Source: Betaproteobacteria bacterium (GTDB taxonomy: Bacteria > Pseudomonadota > Gammaproteobacteria > Burkholderiales > SG8-41). Taken from it: a DNA stretch of 64,000 nt. Every line of letters starts with the position of its first letter. Within the stretch, counting starts at the first letter, position 1. The stretch is taken from the NCBI GenBank assembly GCA_016868035.1, contig VGID01000006.1:38020-102019 (forward strand), given 5' to 3'. Positions 7,370 through 16,570 of this stretch are shown piece by piece. The notes beneath the pieces are model-generated. The model worked only from the letters and a program-made list of their open reading frames with translations, did not search any database and was not told the origin of the DNA. A program made the translations under genes and the position numbers.

Positions 7370-9208
7370 TTGAACGATCCTGTAGTCCCGCCGCATCCTG
7401 TCACATCGGCCCGGCTCGATGGCGCCGGGGTCATCGTTGATTATCTTGTCCGCGAGAAGGTGCCCTACGCGTTTGGCCTGTGCGGGCACGGCAACATCGG
7501 CTTCATCGACGCGTTGTACGCGCGCTCCGGCGACATCAAGACGGTCTCGGTGCATCATGAAACGGTGGCCGGCTTCATGGCCGACGTGTTTTACCGCGTC
7601 TCCGGCAAGCCGACTGCAACGTTCACGTCCTGCGGGCCGGGCTCGGCGAATCTGCCGATCACGCTGGCCAACTCGTTCTACGATTCGGTGCCCTTCCTTG
7701 CGGTGACCGGCAATGTGCCCACGAACCAGTTCAACCGGGGCGCTTTCCAGGAGACCTACCGCCACCATCAGGCCGACTTCCCCTCGACGGTGCGCGCCTA
7801 CTGCAAGCGCGTGTTTCAGCCGACCACCGCCGCGCAGCTTCCGGTGGCCGTGCGCCAGGCGTGGAAGACGATGGTGACGGGCCGCCCCGGCCCGGTGGTG
7901 CTGGACGTGCCCTTCGACCTGTTCAAGGAGCCGATCGCCGAGGACACGCCGCGTCCGGAAGACTGGAATGCGAACATTTCGTGCCGCGCCGGCGCGGACC
8001 CCGAGGGCGTCACGAAAGCCGTGGACATGCTGCTCGCGGCGCATCGGCCGGTGATCGTGGTCGGACAGGGCGTGCGTTACGGCGGCGCCACCCGCGAGCT
8101 GCGGAGGCTGGCCGAGCGCCTGCGGATCCCCGTTGCGTGCTCGGCGAGCGGCATGGGCGCCATCGACACGACTCATCCGCTGGCACTGGGCCTCGTGGCG
8201 CGCAACGGCACCTACCAGGCCAATCATGCCGCGCGGCAGGCCGACGTATTGCTCGCCCTCGGCGTGCGCTTCGACGACCGGACATCGAGCTCCTGGTTGC
8301 CCGGCTATTCGTTCACGATTCCGCCGACCAAGCTGATCCACGTGGACATCGATCCCGACGAGATCGCGCGCAACTATCCGGTCGCGCTCGGGCTGATGGC
8401 GGATGTGCGGACGTTCCTGCGCCAGGTGCTGGCCGAGCTCGACGCGCGCGAGGCGCGCGGCGAGCTGCCGACCGAGCGCGGTGCGTGGCTGGATGCGATC
8501 GCGGGCTACCGCAAGGAGTGGGATCAGCACATCGCGCCGGGCTTCAAGCAGGACACGACGCCGATCCACCCGCAGCGCGCAGCCCACGAGGTCGACCGCG
8601 TGCTGCCCGAGGACGCGATTCTGGTGAGCGACATCGGCATCCACCACAACTGGCTGCTCCAGTTCTGCCGGCCGCGGCGGCCGGACTCGCTGATCGGGTC
8701 CATGGGCTTCGGCCCGATGGGCTTCGGTGTTGCCGGGGTCCTCGGCGCCAAGCTCGCCGCTCCCGACCGGCCGTGCGTTTCGGTGTGCGGGGACGGCGCC
8801 TTTCTCATGCATGCGAGCGTGCTGGCGACTGCGTTCGAATATCAGATACCCGTGGTGTGGGTGGTGTGGAACAACTATGCGTATGCGTCGATCCGCGGCC
8901 TGCAGCGCGGATATCTCGGCGGACGCGAGCTGGCGACCGACTTCCGGCATCCGGACACGAATGCTCCTTACAATCCGGACTTTGCCGCGATGGCGCGCGC
9001 GTCCGGGATCGAGGGCGTGAGCGTGGATCGCGCGGCCGACCTCGCCGCGGCCGTGCGCGCCGGCATCGCCGCCGGCAAGCCGTGCGTGATCGACGCGAAC
9101 ATTGGCGCCGATCTCAACCCCGGCGGCGCTGGCGTGTGGGAGCTGCCCGGCATGGGCCAGAGCAAGCCGGCAATCGGCCGCCGCTACGTTCCGGACGGAT
9201 CGAAGTAG
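7370..9208 (+). CDS. Thiamine diphosphate-dependent enzyme, acetolactate synthase-like
   Basis: Three-domain ThDP enzyme (612 aa) of the acetohydroxyacid synthase/benzoylformate decarboxylase superfamily. The N-terminal PYR domain has the conserved glutamate in VHHETVAGFMADVFYRVSG and the SCGPGSAN loop. The central domain has a nucleotide-fold segment around VIVVGQGVRYGG. The C-terminal PP domain carries the GDG...NN motif (VCGDGAFLMHASV ... VWNNYAYASIRG). There is no adjacent small regulatory subunit, and branched-chain genes are absent, so a catabolic decarboxylase or ligase is as likely as IlvB. The start is TTG with gaggag 9 bases upstream. Confidence 0.82.
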   Translation: MNDPVVPPHPVTSARLDGAGVIVDYLVREKVPYAFGLCGHGNIGFIDALYARSGDIKTVSVHHETVAGFMADVFYRVSGKPTATFTSCGPGSANLPITLANSFYDSVPFLAVTGNVPTNQFNRGAFQETYRHHQADFPSTVRAYCKRVFQPTTAAQLPVAVRQAWKTMVTGRPGPVVLDVPFDLFKEPIAEDTPRPEDWNANISCRAGADPEGVTKAVDMLLAAHRPVIVVGQGVRYGGATRELRRLAERLRIPVACSASGMGAIDTTHPLALGLVARNGTYQANHAARQADVLLALGVRFDDRTSSSWLPGYSFTIPPTKLIHVDIDPDEIARNYPVALGLMADVRTFLRQVLAELDAREARGELPTERGAWLDAIAGYRKEWDQHIAPGFKQDTTPIHPQRAAHEVDRVLPEDAILVSDIGIHHNWLLQFCRPRRPDSLIGSMGFGPMGFGVAGVLGAKLAAPDRPCVSVCGDGAFLMHASVLATAFEYQIPVVWVVWNNYAYASIRGLQRGYLGGRELATDFRHPDTNAPYNPDFAAMARASGIEGVSVDRAADLAAAVRAGIAAGKPCVIDANIGADLNPGGAGVWELPGMGQSKPAIGRRYVPDGSK

Positions 9209-9275
9209 CAGGCGCGCCGGCTCGCGCGAAGACCGTCCGGGCGGAACCCGCGTCCGGGATCGCCTTGGCCTCGCG

Positions 9276-9899
9276 CTATCGGCTCCGGTTGCGCAGCCGC
9301 TGGCGCGCGCGGTCCATGGCGCGCGCGACAGTCGCGCGCTTCACCTCATCGGCTCGCAAGGGTCGGGCCGCGGCGCGCGCTGCGCGGTGCGCCGCGATGC
9401 GCCGGTTGCGCGCTTCGAACCGCGACCGCGCATGCGCCGCCGCCATCCTCCTCTCCTCCCGGGTCAACGCGCGCCCGGTTTCGACCATCCGAATGCAGTC
9501 GACCGGGCACGGCGCCAGGCACAGCTCGCACCCGGTACACTCGGCGGCGATCACCGTGTGCATGAGCTTCGCCGCGCCGGCGATCGCATCCACGGGACAC
9601 GCCTCGATGCAGAGCGTGCAGCCGATGCACAGCGCTTCGTCGATGACGGCGACCGCCGGGAGCTGCTCGACGCCTAACGCGGGGTCAAGGGGCTGCGCCG
9701 GGACGCCGAGCAGCGCGGCGAGATCGCGGATGACGTCACCGCCGCCGGGTGGGCACTGGTTGATGCCTGCGCGGCCAGCGGCAATCGCCTCTGCGTAGGG
9801 GCGGCACCCCGCGTAGCCGCATTTACCGCATTGCGTCTGCGGCAGCAGCGCGTCGATGCGCTCAGCGAGCGTCTCGCGCAAAGTCGGTTCCGCACCCAT
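9276..9899 (-). CDS. rnfB: RnfB/RsxB-type iron-sulfur protein
   Basis: Electron-transfer ferredoxin of the RnfB family (207 aa). An N-terminal [4Fe-4S] motif (CGKCGYAGC ... INQCPPGG) precedes a two-cluster ferredoxin domain with [16 protein letters not shown] and [16 protein letters not shown]. The arginine/alanine-rich C-terminus is typical of betaproteobacterial copies. Unlike membrane-bound RnfB it has no N-terminal transmembrane helix, and no other rnf genes are near, so it probably acts as a soluble carrier rather than in an Rnf complex. Confidence 0.85.
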   Translation of the reverse strand: MGAEPTLRETLAERIDALLPQTQCGKCGYAGCRPYAEAIAAGRAGINQCPPGGGDVIRDLAALLGVPAQPLDPALGVEQLPAVAVIDEALCIGCTLCIEACPVDAIAGAAKLMHTVIAAECTGCELCLAPCPVDCIRMVETGRALTREERRMAAAHARSRFEARNRRIAAHRAARAAARPLRADEVKRATVARAMDRARQRLRNRSR

Positions 9900-9945
9900 C
9901 TCCGCTATGCCTCCGTTGCTGGGACCCTCTGCAGAAACAAGAAAT

Positions 9946-10238
9946 CGACAGGATTTACAGGATTAACAGGATTGGATTGAAGGTCTAAGAGCGCCTAACA
10001 AAAACAAGAAATATTAATCGCAGATAAACGCCGATACACGCCGACCGCGATATGGTGAGCCGTGAGCGGCAAGCGGTAAGCGGAAAAATCCCGAAGATGA
10101 CATTCTGCTCACCGCTTACCCCTTACTGGTTACTGTCTTGTTTTATCTGGGTGCGTTCATCTGTGTTCATCGGCGGTTTCAAGTGTATTGGGCATTTTGA
10201 TAGGCGCTCTTAATCATGTAAATCCTGTTAATCCTGTC
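9946..10238. repeat. Nested hairpin built from four different short-repeat families
   Basis: The gene-free spacer between rnfB and ald (9900-10286) is filled by four concentric inverted pairs. Outermost are caggattaacagg-type repeats (9946-9973 with 10215-10238). Next is a perfect 12-bp pair (9986-9997 with 10201-10212), then cgcagataaacgccgat-type repeats (10019-10045 with 10155-10179). Innermost are heptads ggtaagc/gcttacc (10054-10084 with 10107-10135). No coding potential was seen. Confidence 0.88.
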
Positions 10239-10286
10239 TATTCCGGTTCAGTCTTACGCGTCTTGCCTCGGATCACGATTCACCGT

Positions 10287-11411
10287 TCACCGTACACGGC
10301 GTTCGACGGCTTCCAGCGGATCCATGAACTCGCGCCCGGTGTCCTGGGCGAGGCCTTTGTGCGTGACTCGTCCGCCGTGCAGCTGCAGTCCGGCGCGCAG
10401 CCCGGAATCTTGCGTGACCGCCGCGCGCAGTCCTTTCGCGGCAAGCTCGAGCGCGTAGGGCAGCGTCGCCTGGGCAAGTGCGAGCGTCGCGGTGCGCGCG
10501 ACCGCGGAAGGCATATTGGGCACGCAGTAGTGGACGACGCCTTCCTCGACATAGAGCGGATCCGAGTGCGATGTCGGGCGCGAAGTCTCGCAGATCCCGC
10601 CCTGGTCGATGGCGACATCCACCAGCACCGAGCCGGGGCGCATGCGGGCGAGGTCGGCGCGGCGTATCAACTTCGGTGCGAGCTTTCCCGGCAGCAGCAC
10701 GGCACCGATCACCAGGTCTGCGTCGTGCACCAGCGGCGGGAGCGACTGGGGCGTCGAGACGACTGTCTTCAGGCGCGCGCCGAACACGGCCTCGAGGTCC
10801 GTCAGCCGCGACGCGCTACGGTCCGCGAGCGTTACGTCCGCGCCCATTCCGATCGCGATGCGCGCGGCGTTCTGCCCGACCGTGCCGCCGCCGATGATCA
10901 GCACTTTCGCCGGAGGGACGCCGGGCACGCCCGCGAGCAGCACCCCGCTGCCGCCGTTTGCCATCTGCAGCGCCCACGCGCCCGCTTGCGGCGCAAGGCG
11001 TCCCGCGATCTGCGACATCGGCACGAGCAGCGGCAGCCCGCCGCGCGCATCCGTCACGGTCTCGAACGCGACGCAGCTTGCCCCCGAGGCGATCATCGCT
11101 TCAAGCAGACGCTCGTCCGGAGCCAGGTGGTGGTAGCAGAACAGAATCTGCCCGCGGCGCGCCAGCGCGAACTCGGCGCTCTGGAGCTCCTTCACTTTGA
11201 CCACCATCCCGGCGCCGTACGCGTCCGCCGCCGCCGGCACGATCATCGCCCCGGCTTCGCGGTAGGCGGCATCGGGGAAACCGACGCGCGCGCCGGCCTG
11301 CGTCTCGAGGCGCACCTCATGGCCTGCCTGCGCCAGCGCCCGCGCTCCGGCGGGCGTGAGGCCGACACGGTACTCGTGGTCCTTTACCTCTCTCGGGACG
11401 CCGATCAGCAT
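10287..11411 (-). CDS. ald: Alanine dehydrogenase
   Basis: NAD-dependent L-alanine dehydrogenase (374 aa), interconverting alanine and pyruvate plus ammonia. The N-terminus MLIGVPREVKDHEYRVGLTP and the active-site segment MVVKVKELQ (catalytic lysine) are characteristic. The NAD-binding glycine motif is VLIIGGGTVGQNAARIA, and SVLVDVAIDQGG and YCVPNMPSAVARTA match the family closely. The C-terminus is slightly extended by EAVERRVR. It lies between repeat elements, upstream of pyrD on the same strand but separated from it, so co-transcription is uncertain. Confidence 0.93.
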   Translation of the reverse strand: MLIGVPREVKDHEYRVGLTPAGARALAQAGHEVRLETQAGARVGFPDAAYREAGAMIVPAAADAYGAGMVVKVKELQSAEFALARRGQILFCYHHLAPDERLLEAMIASGASCVAFETVTDARGGLPLLVPMSQIAGRLAPQAGAWALQMANGGSGVLLAGVPGVPPAKVLIIGGGTVGQNAARIAIGMGADVTLADRSASRLTDLEAVFGARLKTVVSTPQSLPPLVHDADLVIGAVLLPGKLAPKLIRRADLARMRPGSVLVDVAIDQGGICETSRPTSHSDPLYVEEGVVHYCVPNMPSAVARTATLALAQATLPYALELAAKGLRAAVTQDSGLRAGLQLHGGRVTHKGLAQDTGREFMDPLEAVERRVR

Positions 11412-11436
11412 GACCAGCCCGTGGCTCGTGGCGCGT

Positions 11437-11476
11437 TCACGAACATCGGCGTTCGCCTGCGTTCATCGGCGGTTTC
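11437..11476. repeat. Single arm of a dispersed gttcatcggcg repeat
   Basis: This 40-bp stretch between ald and pyrD contains two imperfect copies of the gttcatcggcggttt sequence also found at 10155-10179. It has no partner arm here and reaches the pyrD stop codon. Confidence 0.6.
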
Positions 11477-12515
11477 AGGAAGTCCGGCTTTCCCCGCAGA
11501 GCGCCGCGACGCATTCGCGCACGAGCGCCGGACCGCGGTAGACGAGCCCGGTGTAGAGCTGCACCAGCTCGGCGCCGGCCTCGAGCTTCTCCCGCGCATC
11601 CGCACCGCTTGCGATGCCGCCGACTCCGATCAACGGAACGCTGCCCTCCAGGTCCGCGGCAAGCTGGCGGATGACTGCGGTCGAGCGCGCCTTGAGCGGC
11701 GGCCCGCTCAATCCACCGGCCTCCGTGCTGTGCGCGAGGCCTGCCACCCCGTCGCGCGCCGTGGTGGTATTCGTTGCGATGACGGCCCCGATCCGGTGCT
11801 TTTTCAGGAGATCCGCGATCGCCGAGATCTGCGCGCGATCGAGATCGGGCGCGATTTTCACCGCCAGCGGCACGAGCCGGCCATGCGACTGAGCGAGCGC
11901 GCTCTGCTCCCCCTTGAGCGCGCCCAGCAGCGCGTCGAGCTCGGGCGCGCCCTGGAGCCTGCGCAGCTCCGTGGTGTTGGGCGAGGAGACGTTGACGGTC
12001 ACGTAGCTTGCCAGCGGATAGACCTTGCGCAGGCACGCGACATAGTCGTCAGCGGCGCGCTCGATCGGCGTGTCGGCGTTCTTGCCGATGTTGATCCCGA
12101 GTACGCCGCGGTAGCGCGCGCGCCGTACGTTCGCCACCAGGCGGTCCACACCGTCGTTGTTGAAGCCCAGGCGGTTGATCACGGCCCCGGCACGCGGCAA
12201 ACGGAACATCCGTGGGCGCGGATTTCCCGGCTGGGGCCGCGGCGTCACCGTTCCGATTTCGATGAAGCCGAAGCCCAACCGCGCGAGCGCGTCGATGTAT
12301 TCCCCGTTCTTGTCGAGACCGGCAGCAAGCCCGACCGGGTTCGGGAACTCGATGCCCATGACGCGGCGCCTGCAGCGCGCGGGCGGCGGCGCAGGCAGGG
12401 GCACGAGCCCGAGGCGCGAGAGCGCAGCCAGGGACGCGAGCGTGAAATGATGGGCGGTCTCGGCTTCGAGCGCGAAAAGAAGCGGGCGCACCAGCGAGTA
12501 AATCATCCGCACCAT
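11475..12515 (-). CDS. pyrD: Dihydroorotate dehydrogenase (quinone), class 2
   Basis: Membrane-associated flavoenzyme oxidising dihydroorotate to orotate with quinone in pyrimidine synthesis. The amphipathic N-terminal helix ([21 protein letters not shown]), [37 protein letters not shown] and TVNVSSPNT, whose serine is the class 2 catalytic base, are all present. C-terminal FMN-binding residues lie in [20 protein letters not shown]. The 346-aa length is typical. It is divergent from the AI-2E transporter gene across a repeat-rich spacer. Confidence 0.95.
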   Translation of the reverse strand: MVRMIYSLVRPLLFALEAETAHHFTLASLAALSRLGLVPLPAPPPARCRRRVMGIEFPNPVGLAAGLDKNGEYIDALARLGFGFIEIGTVTPRPQPGNPRPRMFRLPRAGAVINRLGFNNDGVDRLVANVRRARYRGVLGINIGKNADTPIERAADDYVACLRKVYPLASYVTVNVSSPNTTELRRLQGAPELDALLGALKGEQSALAQSHGRLVPLAVKIAPDLDRAQISAIADLLKKHRIGAVIATNTTTARDGVAGLAHSTEAGGLSGPPLKARSTAVIRQLAADLEGSVPLIGVGGIASGADAREKLEAGAELVQLYTGLVYRGPALVRECVAALCGESRTS

Positions 12516-12662
12516 TTTACAGGCGTTCCTGTTCCCGGCGGCCTACCGGATCATCGAGACCGAGATCTCGCCCACGCGGATGATTTACTTATTTTCGATC
12601 CGAATTTGAAGGCGGCCGACGCGATCCGCGGTCACACGCGATCCCGGCCCTTGGAGTTCCGG

Positions 12663-12783
12663 GTTCAAAGTTCAAGGTTCAACGTTCGAAGCGGGAACCC
12701 CGCAGCGCCGCGCTCTCCAACCTTGAACCTTGAACCTTGAACCTTGAACCTTGAACCTTGAACCTTGAACCTTGAACCTTGAA
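12663..12783. repeat. Nine-copy ccttgaa heptad array with a degenerate inverted left arm
   Basis: 12721-12783 is a perfect tandem array of ccttgaa, nine copies. 12663-12690 holds four degenerate copies of the complementary heptad (gttcaaa, gttcaag, gttcaac, gttcgaa), so the two can pair as a hairpin around a GC-rich 30-bp middle. It occupies most of the 12516-12859 spacer. Nothing else is recognised in that spacer. Confidence 0.92.
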
Positions 12784-12859
12784 CGCGGAACGCGCGGCGC
12801 GCACGGTTTGACCGCGCCTGCGCACCGTGTTAGAAGGCGCGAACAAACCGGAAAATGCG

Positions 12860-13930
12860 ATGGAAAAGCGCATCGAGCAGATCGTGCAGATTTCCCTGAT
12901 CGCGCTGCTCGTGATCGGATGCCTGCTGGTGTTGAGGCCGTTCGTCACTGCGCTGCTTTCGGCGGCGATCCTGTGCTATTCGACGTGGCCGCTGTACCGC
13001 TGCATCGAGCAGACATTGAGGGGCTGGCGCGCAACCTCCGCCCTCATCATGACGGTGCTTATCATCGTGGTGCTGGTGTTGCCGCTCGCGCTGATCGCGG
13101 CGAGCTTCCGCGACGAGATCCCGTACCTGGCCGAGCGCGTGCGCACGCTGCTCGCGGAGGGCCTGCCCGGACCGCCCGGGTGGGTGGTCTCGATACCGCT
13201 GGTGGGCGAGACATTCGATGCCGGCTGGCGCGAAATTGCGGGCAGCCAGGCGAAGCTCGCGGAAGCGTTGAAGCGGCTGGCGCAGCCGGCGCGCGAGGTC
13301 CTGGTAGCCGCCGGCATCATCATCGCCGAAGGGGTGCTGCAGTTCACGCTGATCGCGTTCATCGGCTTCTTCTTCTACCGGGACGGTGCAGCCCTGGTTC
13401 AGGCGCTGCACCGCAGTCTCGATCGGGTAGCCGGCCATCTCACGGGCGGGCTGCTGCAGACCGTGGGCGGCACCATCAACAGCGTGGTGTACGGAATCAT
13501 CGGCACCGGGCTCGCCCAGGGCCTGGTGGCGCTGATCGGGTTCCTCATCGCGGGCGTGCCCGGGGCGCTGATGCTGGGGTTCCTGACGTTCTTTTTCTCC
13601 ATCATCCCCGGCGGCGCGCCGGTGGTGTGGGTCGGTGCGACGATCTGGCTCTTCTACCAGGACCAGGCCGGATGGGCGCTGTTCATGGCGCTCTGGGGAT
13701 TCTTCGGGATCAGCGGCATCGACAACGTGGTGAAGCCGCTGCTCATCAGCCGCGGCAGCCAGCTCTCCTTCCTGCTGGTGATGCTGGGTGTCTTCGGGGG
13801 CGTGCTCGCGTTCGGCTTCGTCGGCGTTTTTCTCGGCCCGACGCTGCTCGCGGTCGGCTTCAACCTGATGCGCCACTGGGCGGTGCCGCAGCCCGCCGCG
13901 GGATCCCATCCGGTGCCGCCAAGGAGCTGA
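12860..13930 (+). CDS. AI-2E family (YdiK/PerM-like) membrane protein
   Basis: Polytopic inner-membrane protein of the AI-2E transporter family (356 aa). It has about eight predicted helices, the central soluble segment (about 110-190), and the conserved C-terminal pattern around SIIPGGAPVVWVGATIWLF and IDNVVKPLLISRGSQLSFLLV. Family members export signals or ions, and the substrate here is unknown. I prefer the ATG at 12860; a GTG 33 bases upstream is an alternative. The stop codon is immediately followed by a ten-copy heptad array. Confidence 0.85.
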   Translation: MEKRIEQIVQISLIALLVIGCLLVLRPFVTALLSAAILCYSTWPLYRCIEQTLRGWRATSALIMTVLIIVVLVLPLALIAASFRDEIPYLAERVRTLLAEGLPGPPGWVVSIPLVGETFDAGWREIAGSQAKLAEALKRLAQPAREVLVAAGIIIAEGVLQFTLIAFIGFFFYRDGAALVQALHRSLDRVAGHLTGGLLQTVGGTINSVVYGIIGTGLAQGLVALIGFLIAGVPGALMLGFLTFFFSIIPGGAPVVWVGATIWLFYQDQAGWALFMALWGFFGISGIDNVVKPLLISRGSQLSFLLVMLGVFGGVLAFGFVGVFLGPTLLAVGFNLMRHWAVPQPAAGSHPVPPRS

Positions 13931-13999
13931 AGGCGGAAGGCGGAAGGCGGAAGGCAGAAGGCAGAAGGCAGAAGGCAGAAGGCAGAAGGCAGAAGGCAG
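13930..13999. repeat. Ten-copy aaggcgg/aaggcag heptad array
   Basis: Three copies of aaggcgg (13930-13950) run straight into seven copies of aaggcag (13951-13999). The array starts at the last base of the AI-2E gene stop codon and lies between it and the convergent bpt gene. Unlike most arrays here it lacks a complementary arm. Confidence 0.93.
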
Positions 14000-14035
14000 G
14001 GGGGCAGGCCGCGTAACGGCCGTTTTCTTCGTCCT

Positions 14036-14776
14036 TCAGTCTTTCTTGTCGGGCTCCTTGACCGGCAGCCAGCGTCCGTTCACGAGGCCCTGCATCGGCT
14101 GGAACTGGATCTTGTAGGCCATCTTGCGGCTCTGCGCGATCCAGTAGCCGAGGTAGAGGTAGGGCAGCTCCATGCGCCGGCAGGTCTCGATCTGCCACAG
14201 AATGTTGTACGTACCGTAGCTCGCGCCTTCCATATCCGGGTCGAAGAAGGTGTAGACCGAGGACAATCCGTCGCGCAGCTCGTCCATGATCGACACCATG
14301 CGCAACGCGCCGCCTTCGCGGAACTCGATCAGCCGCGACTCGACGTTGCTCTGCAGCAGGAAATGGCGGTACTGCTCGCGGCTGTCCTGGTCCATGCCGC
14401 CGCCGGAATGGCGCCGCGACTGGTAGCGCAGGTAGAGCGCGTAATGCTCGGGGCTGTACTTGAGCTCGAGCACCTCCGCCGTGAGCGAGTCGTGCTTTTT
14501 CAGCGTCCGGCGCTGGCTGCGTGACGGCTGGAATTGCGAGGTAAGGACCCGCACCGGAACGCAGGCGCGGCAATGATCGCAATGCGGACGGTAGGTGAAG
14601 GCCCCGCTGCGGCGGAACCCGGCGCGCACCAGCTCGCCGTAGACCTGCCCGTCGATCAGATGGCTCGGCGTGGCGACCTGCGAGCGCGCCATGCGGTCGG
14701 GCAGATAGCTGCACGGATAGGGTGCAGTCACGTAGAACTGCAGCACCGAAAGCGGAAATTCATTCAAATAAGTCAT
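14036..14776 (-). CDS. bpt: Arginyl/leucyl-tRNA--protein transferase Bpt
   Basis: Adds an amino acid (leucine in characterised bacterial Bpt) to N-terminal Asp/Glu of proteins, marking them for ClpS/ClpAP degradation. The N-terminus has the ATE-type cysteine pattern [10 protein letters not shown] and [12 protein letters not shown], and the catalytic C-terminal domain contains [10 protein letters not shown] and [20 protein letters not shown]. The 246-aa length fits. Its start overlaps the end of aat by 17 bases, the standard betaproteobacterial pairing for the N-end rule. Confidence 0.93.
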   Translation of the reverse strand: MTYLNEFPLSVLQFYVTAPYPCSYLPDRMARSQVATPSHLIDGQVYGELVRAGFRRSGAFTYRPHCDHCRACVPVRVLTSQFQPSRSQRRTLKKHDSLTAEVLELKYSPEHYALYLRYQSRRHSGGGMDQDSREQYRHFLLQSNVESRLIEFREGGALRMVSIMDELRDGLSSVYTFFDPDMEGASYGTYNILWQIETCRRMELPYLYLGYWIAQSRKMAYKIQFQPMQGLVNGRWLPVKEPDKKD

Positions 14777-15467
14777 CGTCGAGCCGCCATACGGATGCCG
14801 GGTCCGGATAGTTTACCAAGTGTGCGAGCTTTTGCATAAATTCCGGGCGTGCAATGTCGCGCGCGCCGAAACGCGCGAGGTGCGGGGTCCTCATCTGGCA
14901 GTCGATCATGCCGAATTCCCACCGCTCGAGCTGGCGCACCAGGTGCGCGAGCGCGATCTTCGAGGCGTCGGGGACGCGCGTGAACATGGACTCGCCGTAG
15001 AACACGCGCCCGAGCGCGACGCCGTACAGGCCGCCCGCGAGCTCGCCGCCGATCCAGGTCTCCACCGAGTGCGCGTGCCCCGCGCGCGCGAGCGCGGCGT
15101 ATGCGCGAATCATGTCCCTGGTGATCCAGGTGCCATCCTGCCCCGCGCGGGGCTCCGCGCACGCGCGCATCACGTCGCGGAAACACGTGTCGCAGCGGAT
15201 CTCGTAGTCGCGCCGCGCGAGCCGCTTGCGCAGCGAGCGTGTGAGACGCAGCTCGGCGGGAATGAGCACCATGCGCGGGTGGGGGCTCCACCACAGCAGC
15301 GGCTCGCCTTCGCTGTACCACGGGAAGATGCCGCTGCGATAGGCCTCGAGCAGGCGCGGCAAGGAAAGGTCCGCGCCGGCTGCGAGCAGCCCGTTCGGGT
15401 CGGCGAGCGCGCGCTCCACGGGCGGAAAACGATCATCGGTGCCGAGCCACGGGATCATGCGCGTCAT
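14760..15467 (-). CDS. aat: Leucyl/phenylalanyl-tRNA--protein transferase
   Basis: Transfers Leu or Phe from tRNA to N-terminal Arg/Lys of proteins (N-end rule). Diagnostic segments are [58 protein letters not shown] and [20 protein letters not shown] take the ATG at 15465-15467 (MTRMIPWLG), because residues encoded upstream are not family-like. Expected length (235 aa). It forms an operon with bpt. Confidence 0.93.
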   Translation of the reverse strand: MTRMIPWLGTDDRFPPVERALADPNGLLAAGADLSLPRLLEAYRSGIFPWYSEGEPLLWWSPHPRMVLIPAELRLTRSLRKRLARRDYEIRCDTCFRDVMRACAEPRAGQDGTWITRDMIRAYAALARAGHAHSVETWIGGELAGGLYGVALGRVFYGESMFTRVPDASKIALAHLVRQLERWEFGMIDCQMRTPHLARFGARDIARPEFMQKLAHLVNYPDPASVWRLDDDLFE

Positions 15468-15536
15468 TTTACGGAGGCGGCCGCAGCGCACCAAACACGG
15501 GCGGTGTAATACCTAACGGCAACAAGGGGTTGGACC

Positions 15537-15550
15537 TTGACCTGGATCAA
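15537..15550. promoter_or_regulatory. FNR/DNR box before hemerythrin gene
   Basis: ttgacctggatcaa differs at one position from TTGAT-N4-ATCAA. It is centred about 163 bases before the hemerythrin ATG, with no other gene between. Confidence 0.65.
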
Positions 15551-15706
15551 TACTGGCGCGGTCGGCGGCCGCTACGATGCCAGTCATGGGTCGTCGTCAC
15601 CAAATGAGGACGCTCATCCGATCGCGCCTCTGCAGCGGGGGTTTTCCGGGTTCCGCGCACCGCCATCACGCTGGCGGACCTGGTGCGCCGCGCCGGGAGG
15701 ACGAGC

Positions 15707-16315
15707 ATGCCGGCGCATGACCCGCGACGCTCGGCGATCGAGCGCATCAAGAGCGAGCACCACTCGCTGGGGGCGGTGCTGCACGCGCTGCAGAAATTCA
15801 CCCATGCCCTGCGTGACGAGCGGGCCGGTCCCGACTTCGAGCTGCTCGCGGCGATGCTCTACTACATCGACGCGTTTCCCGAGCGTTTCCACCACCCGAA
15901 GGAAGACCAACATCTCTTCAGCGCGCTGCGCCGCCGCACCGCGCGTTTGAACGAGGTGCTCGACACGTTGCAGGGCGAGCACATCCGCAGCGGCCAGCTC
16001 ATGGGCCAGCTCGAGAAGGCGCTCGTGCATTACGCGGGCGGAGATCCGGACGGGCTCGAGGGTTTCTGCGCGGCGGTGGATGCTTACGCGGCGCTCACCT
16101 ACGAGCACATGCGCACCGAAGAGCAAGAGTTGCTCGCGGCGGCCCCGGAGTACCTGCGCCCCGAGGACTGGCAGGCGATCGACCGCGCTTTCGGGGACCA
16201 CGATGACCCGATGTTCGGAGATAAGCCGACGGAGGCCTTTCGCAGGCAGCGGCTGCGCATCATCAGCCTGCTGCCGGTGAAGCTGCGCCCGTTGTTCCGC
16301 GACTCGGACGCCTGA
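15707..16315 (+). CDS. Hemerythrin-domain protein
   Basis: Cytoplasmic HHE/hemerythrin-like protein (202 aa) with a predicted non-heme di-iron site. The ligands follow the family spacing: HHSLGAVLHAL, FHHPKEDQHLF, EHIRSGQLM and YEHMRTEEQELL. Such proteins bind O2 or NO or protect iron-sulfur sites. An upstream FNR/DNR-type box favours an anaerobic or NO-related role. The ATG at 15707 has a good gggagga 5 bases upstream; an in-frame GTG at 15683 is less likely. A second hemerythrin lies at 56252-56794. Confidence 0.85.
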   Translation: MPAHDPRRSAIERIKSEHHSLGAVLHALQKFTHALRDERAGPDFELLAAMLYYIDAFPERFHHPKEDQHLFSALRRRTARLNEVLDTLQGEHIRSGQLMGQLEKALVHYAGGDPDGLEGFCAAVDAYAALTYEHMRTEEQELLAAAPEYLRPEDWQAIDRAFGDHDDPMFGDKPTEAFRRQRLRIISLLPVKLRPLFRDSDA

Positions 16316-16388
16316 CCGACGCGGCGTGGCGGCGGCCCACGCCAGTGCGCCTGCTTACTGACTCGACAGGTTTTGGCTGGGGCCGCGG

Positions 16389-16394
16389 TATAAT
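16389..16394 (+). promoter_or_regulatory. Possible -10 element before carbonic anhydrase
   Basis: Perfect TATAAT in the 255-base spacer between the hemerythrin and carbonic anhydrase genes. The best -35 match, tcgaca at 16363-16368, is 20 bases away, longer than ideal. The rest of the spacer shows no gene. Confidence 0.4.
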
Positions 16395-16570
16395 GCGCAG
16401 GCTCGCCGCTTCGAATTCGGCCGCGGGCAAAACGCGCATACGCCACTTTATCTGCTGCATACACGACGCAAGCCTGCTCCGGACTCTCGCGGCTCCCCGT
16501 GGGGCGCTTTCCCTGCTGCACGGGCTCGTGCCAGCAGGGCGCGTGGCAGCGTGACTGGATCGAACGCGAC

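Noticed and set aside
6404..8950. 848-aa minus-strand open frame opposite the M48 protease and ThDP enzyme
   Set aside because: The protein is low-complexity (Arg/His/Ala-rich) with no motif, while the plus strand carries two clear families across the same bases. It is a GC-rich antisense shadow.
10287..12515. ald-pyrD as one operon
   Set aside because: They are unrelated in function and separated by a dispersed repeat; shared strand alone is not enough.
16316..16570. Small RNA gene in the spacer before carbonic anhydrase
   Set aside because: A TATAAT is present but no conserved fold, terminator or known RNA family could be recognised.
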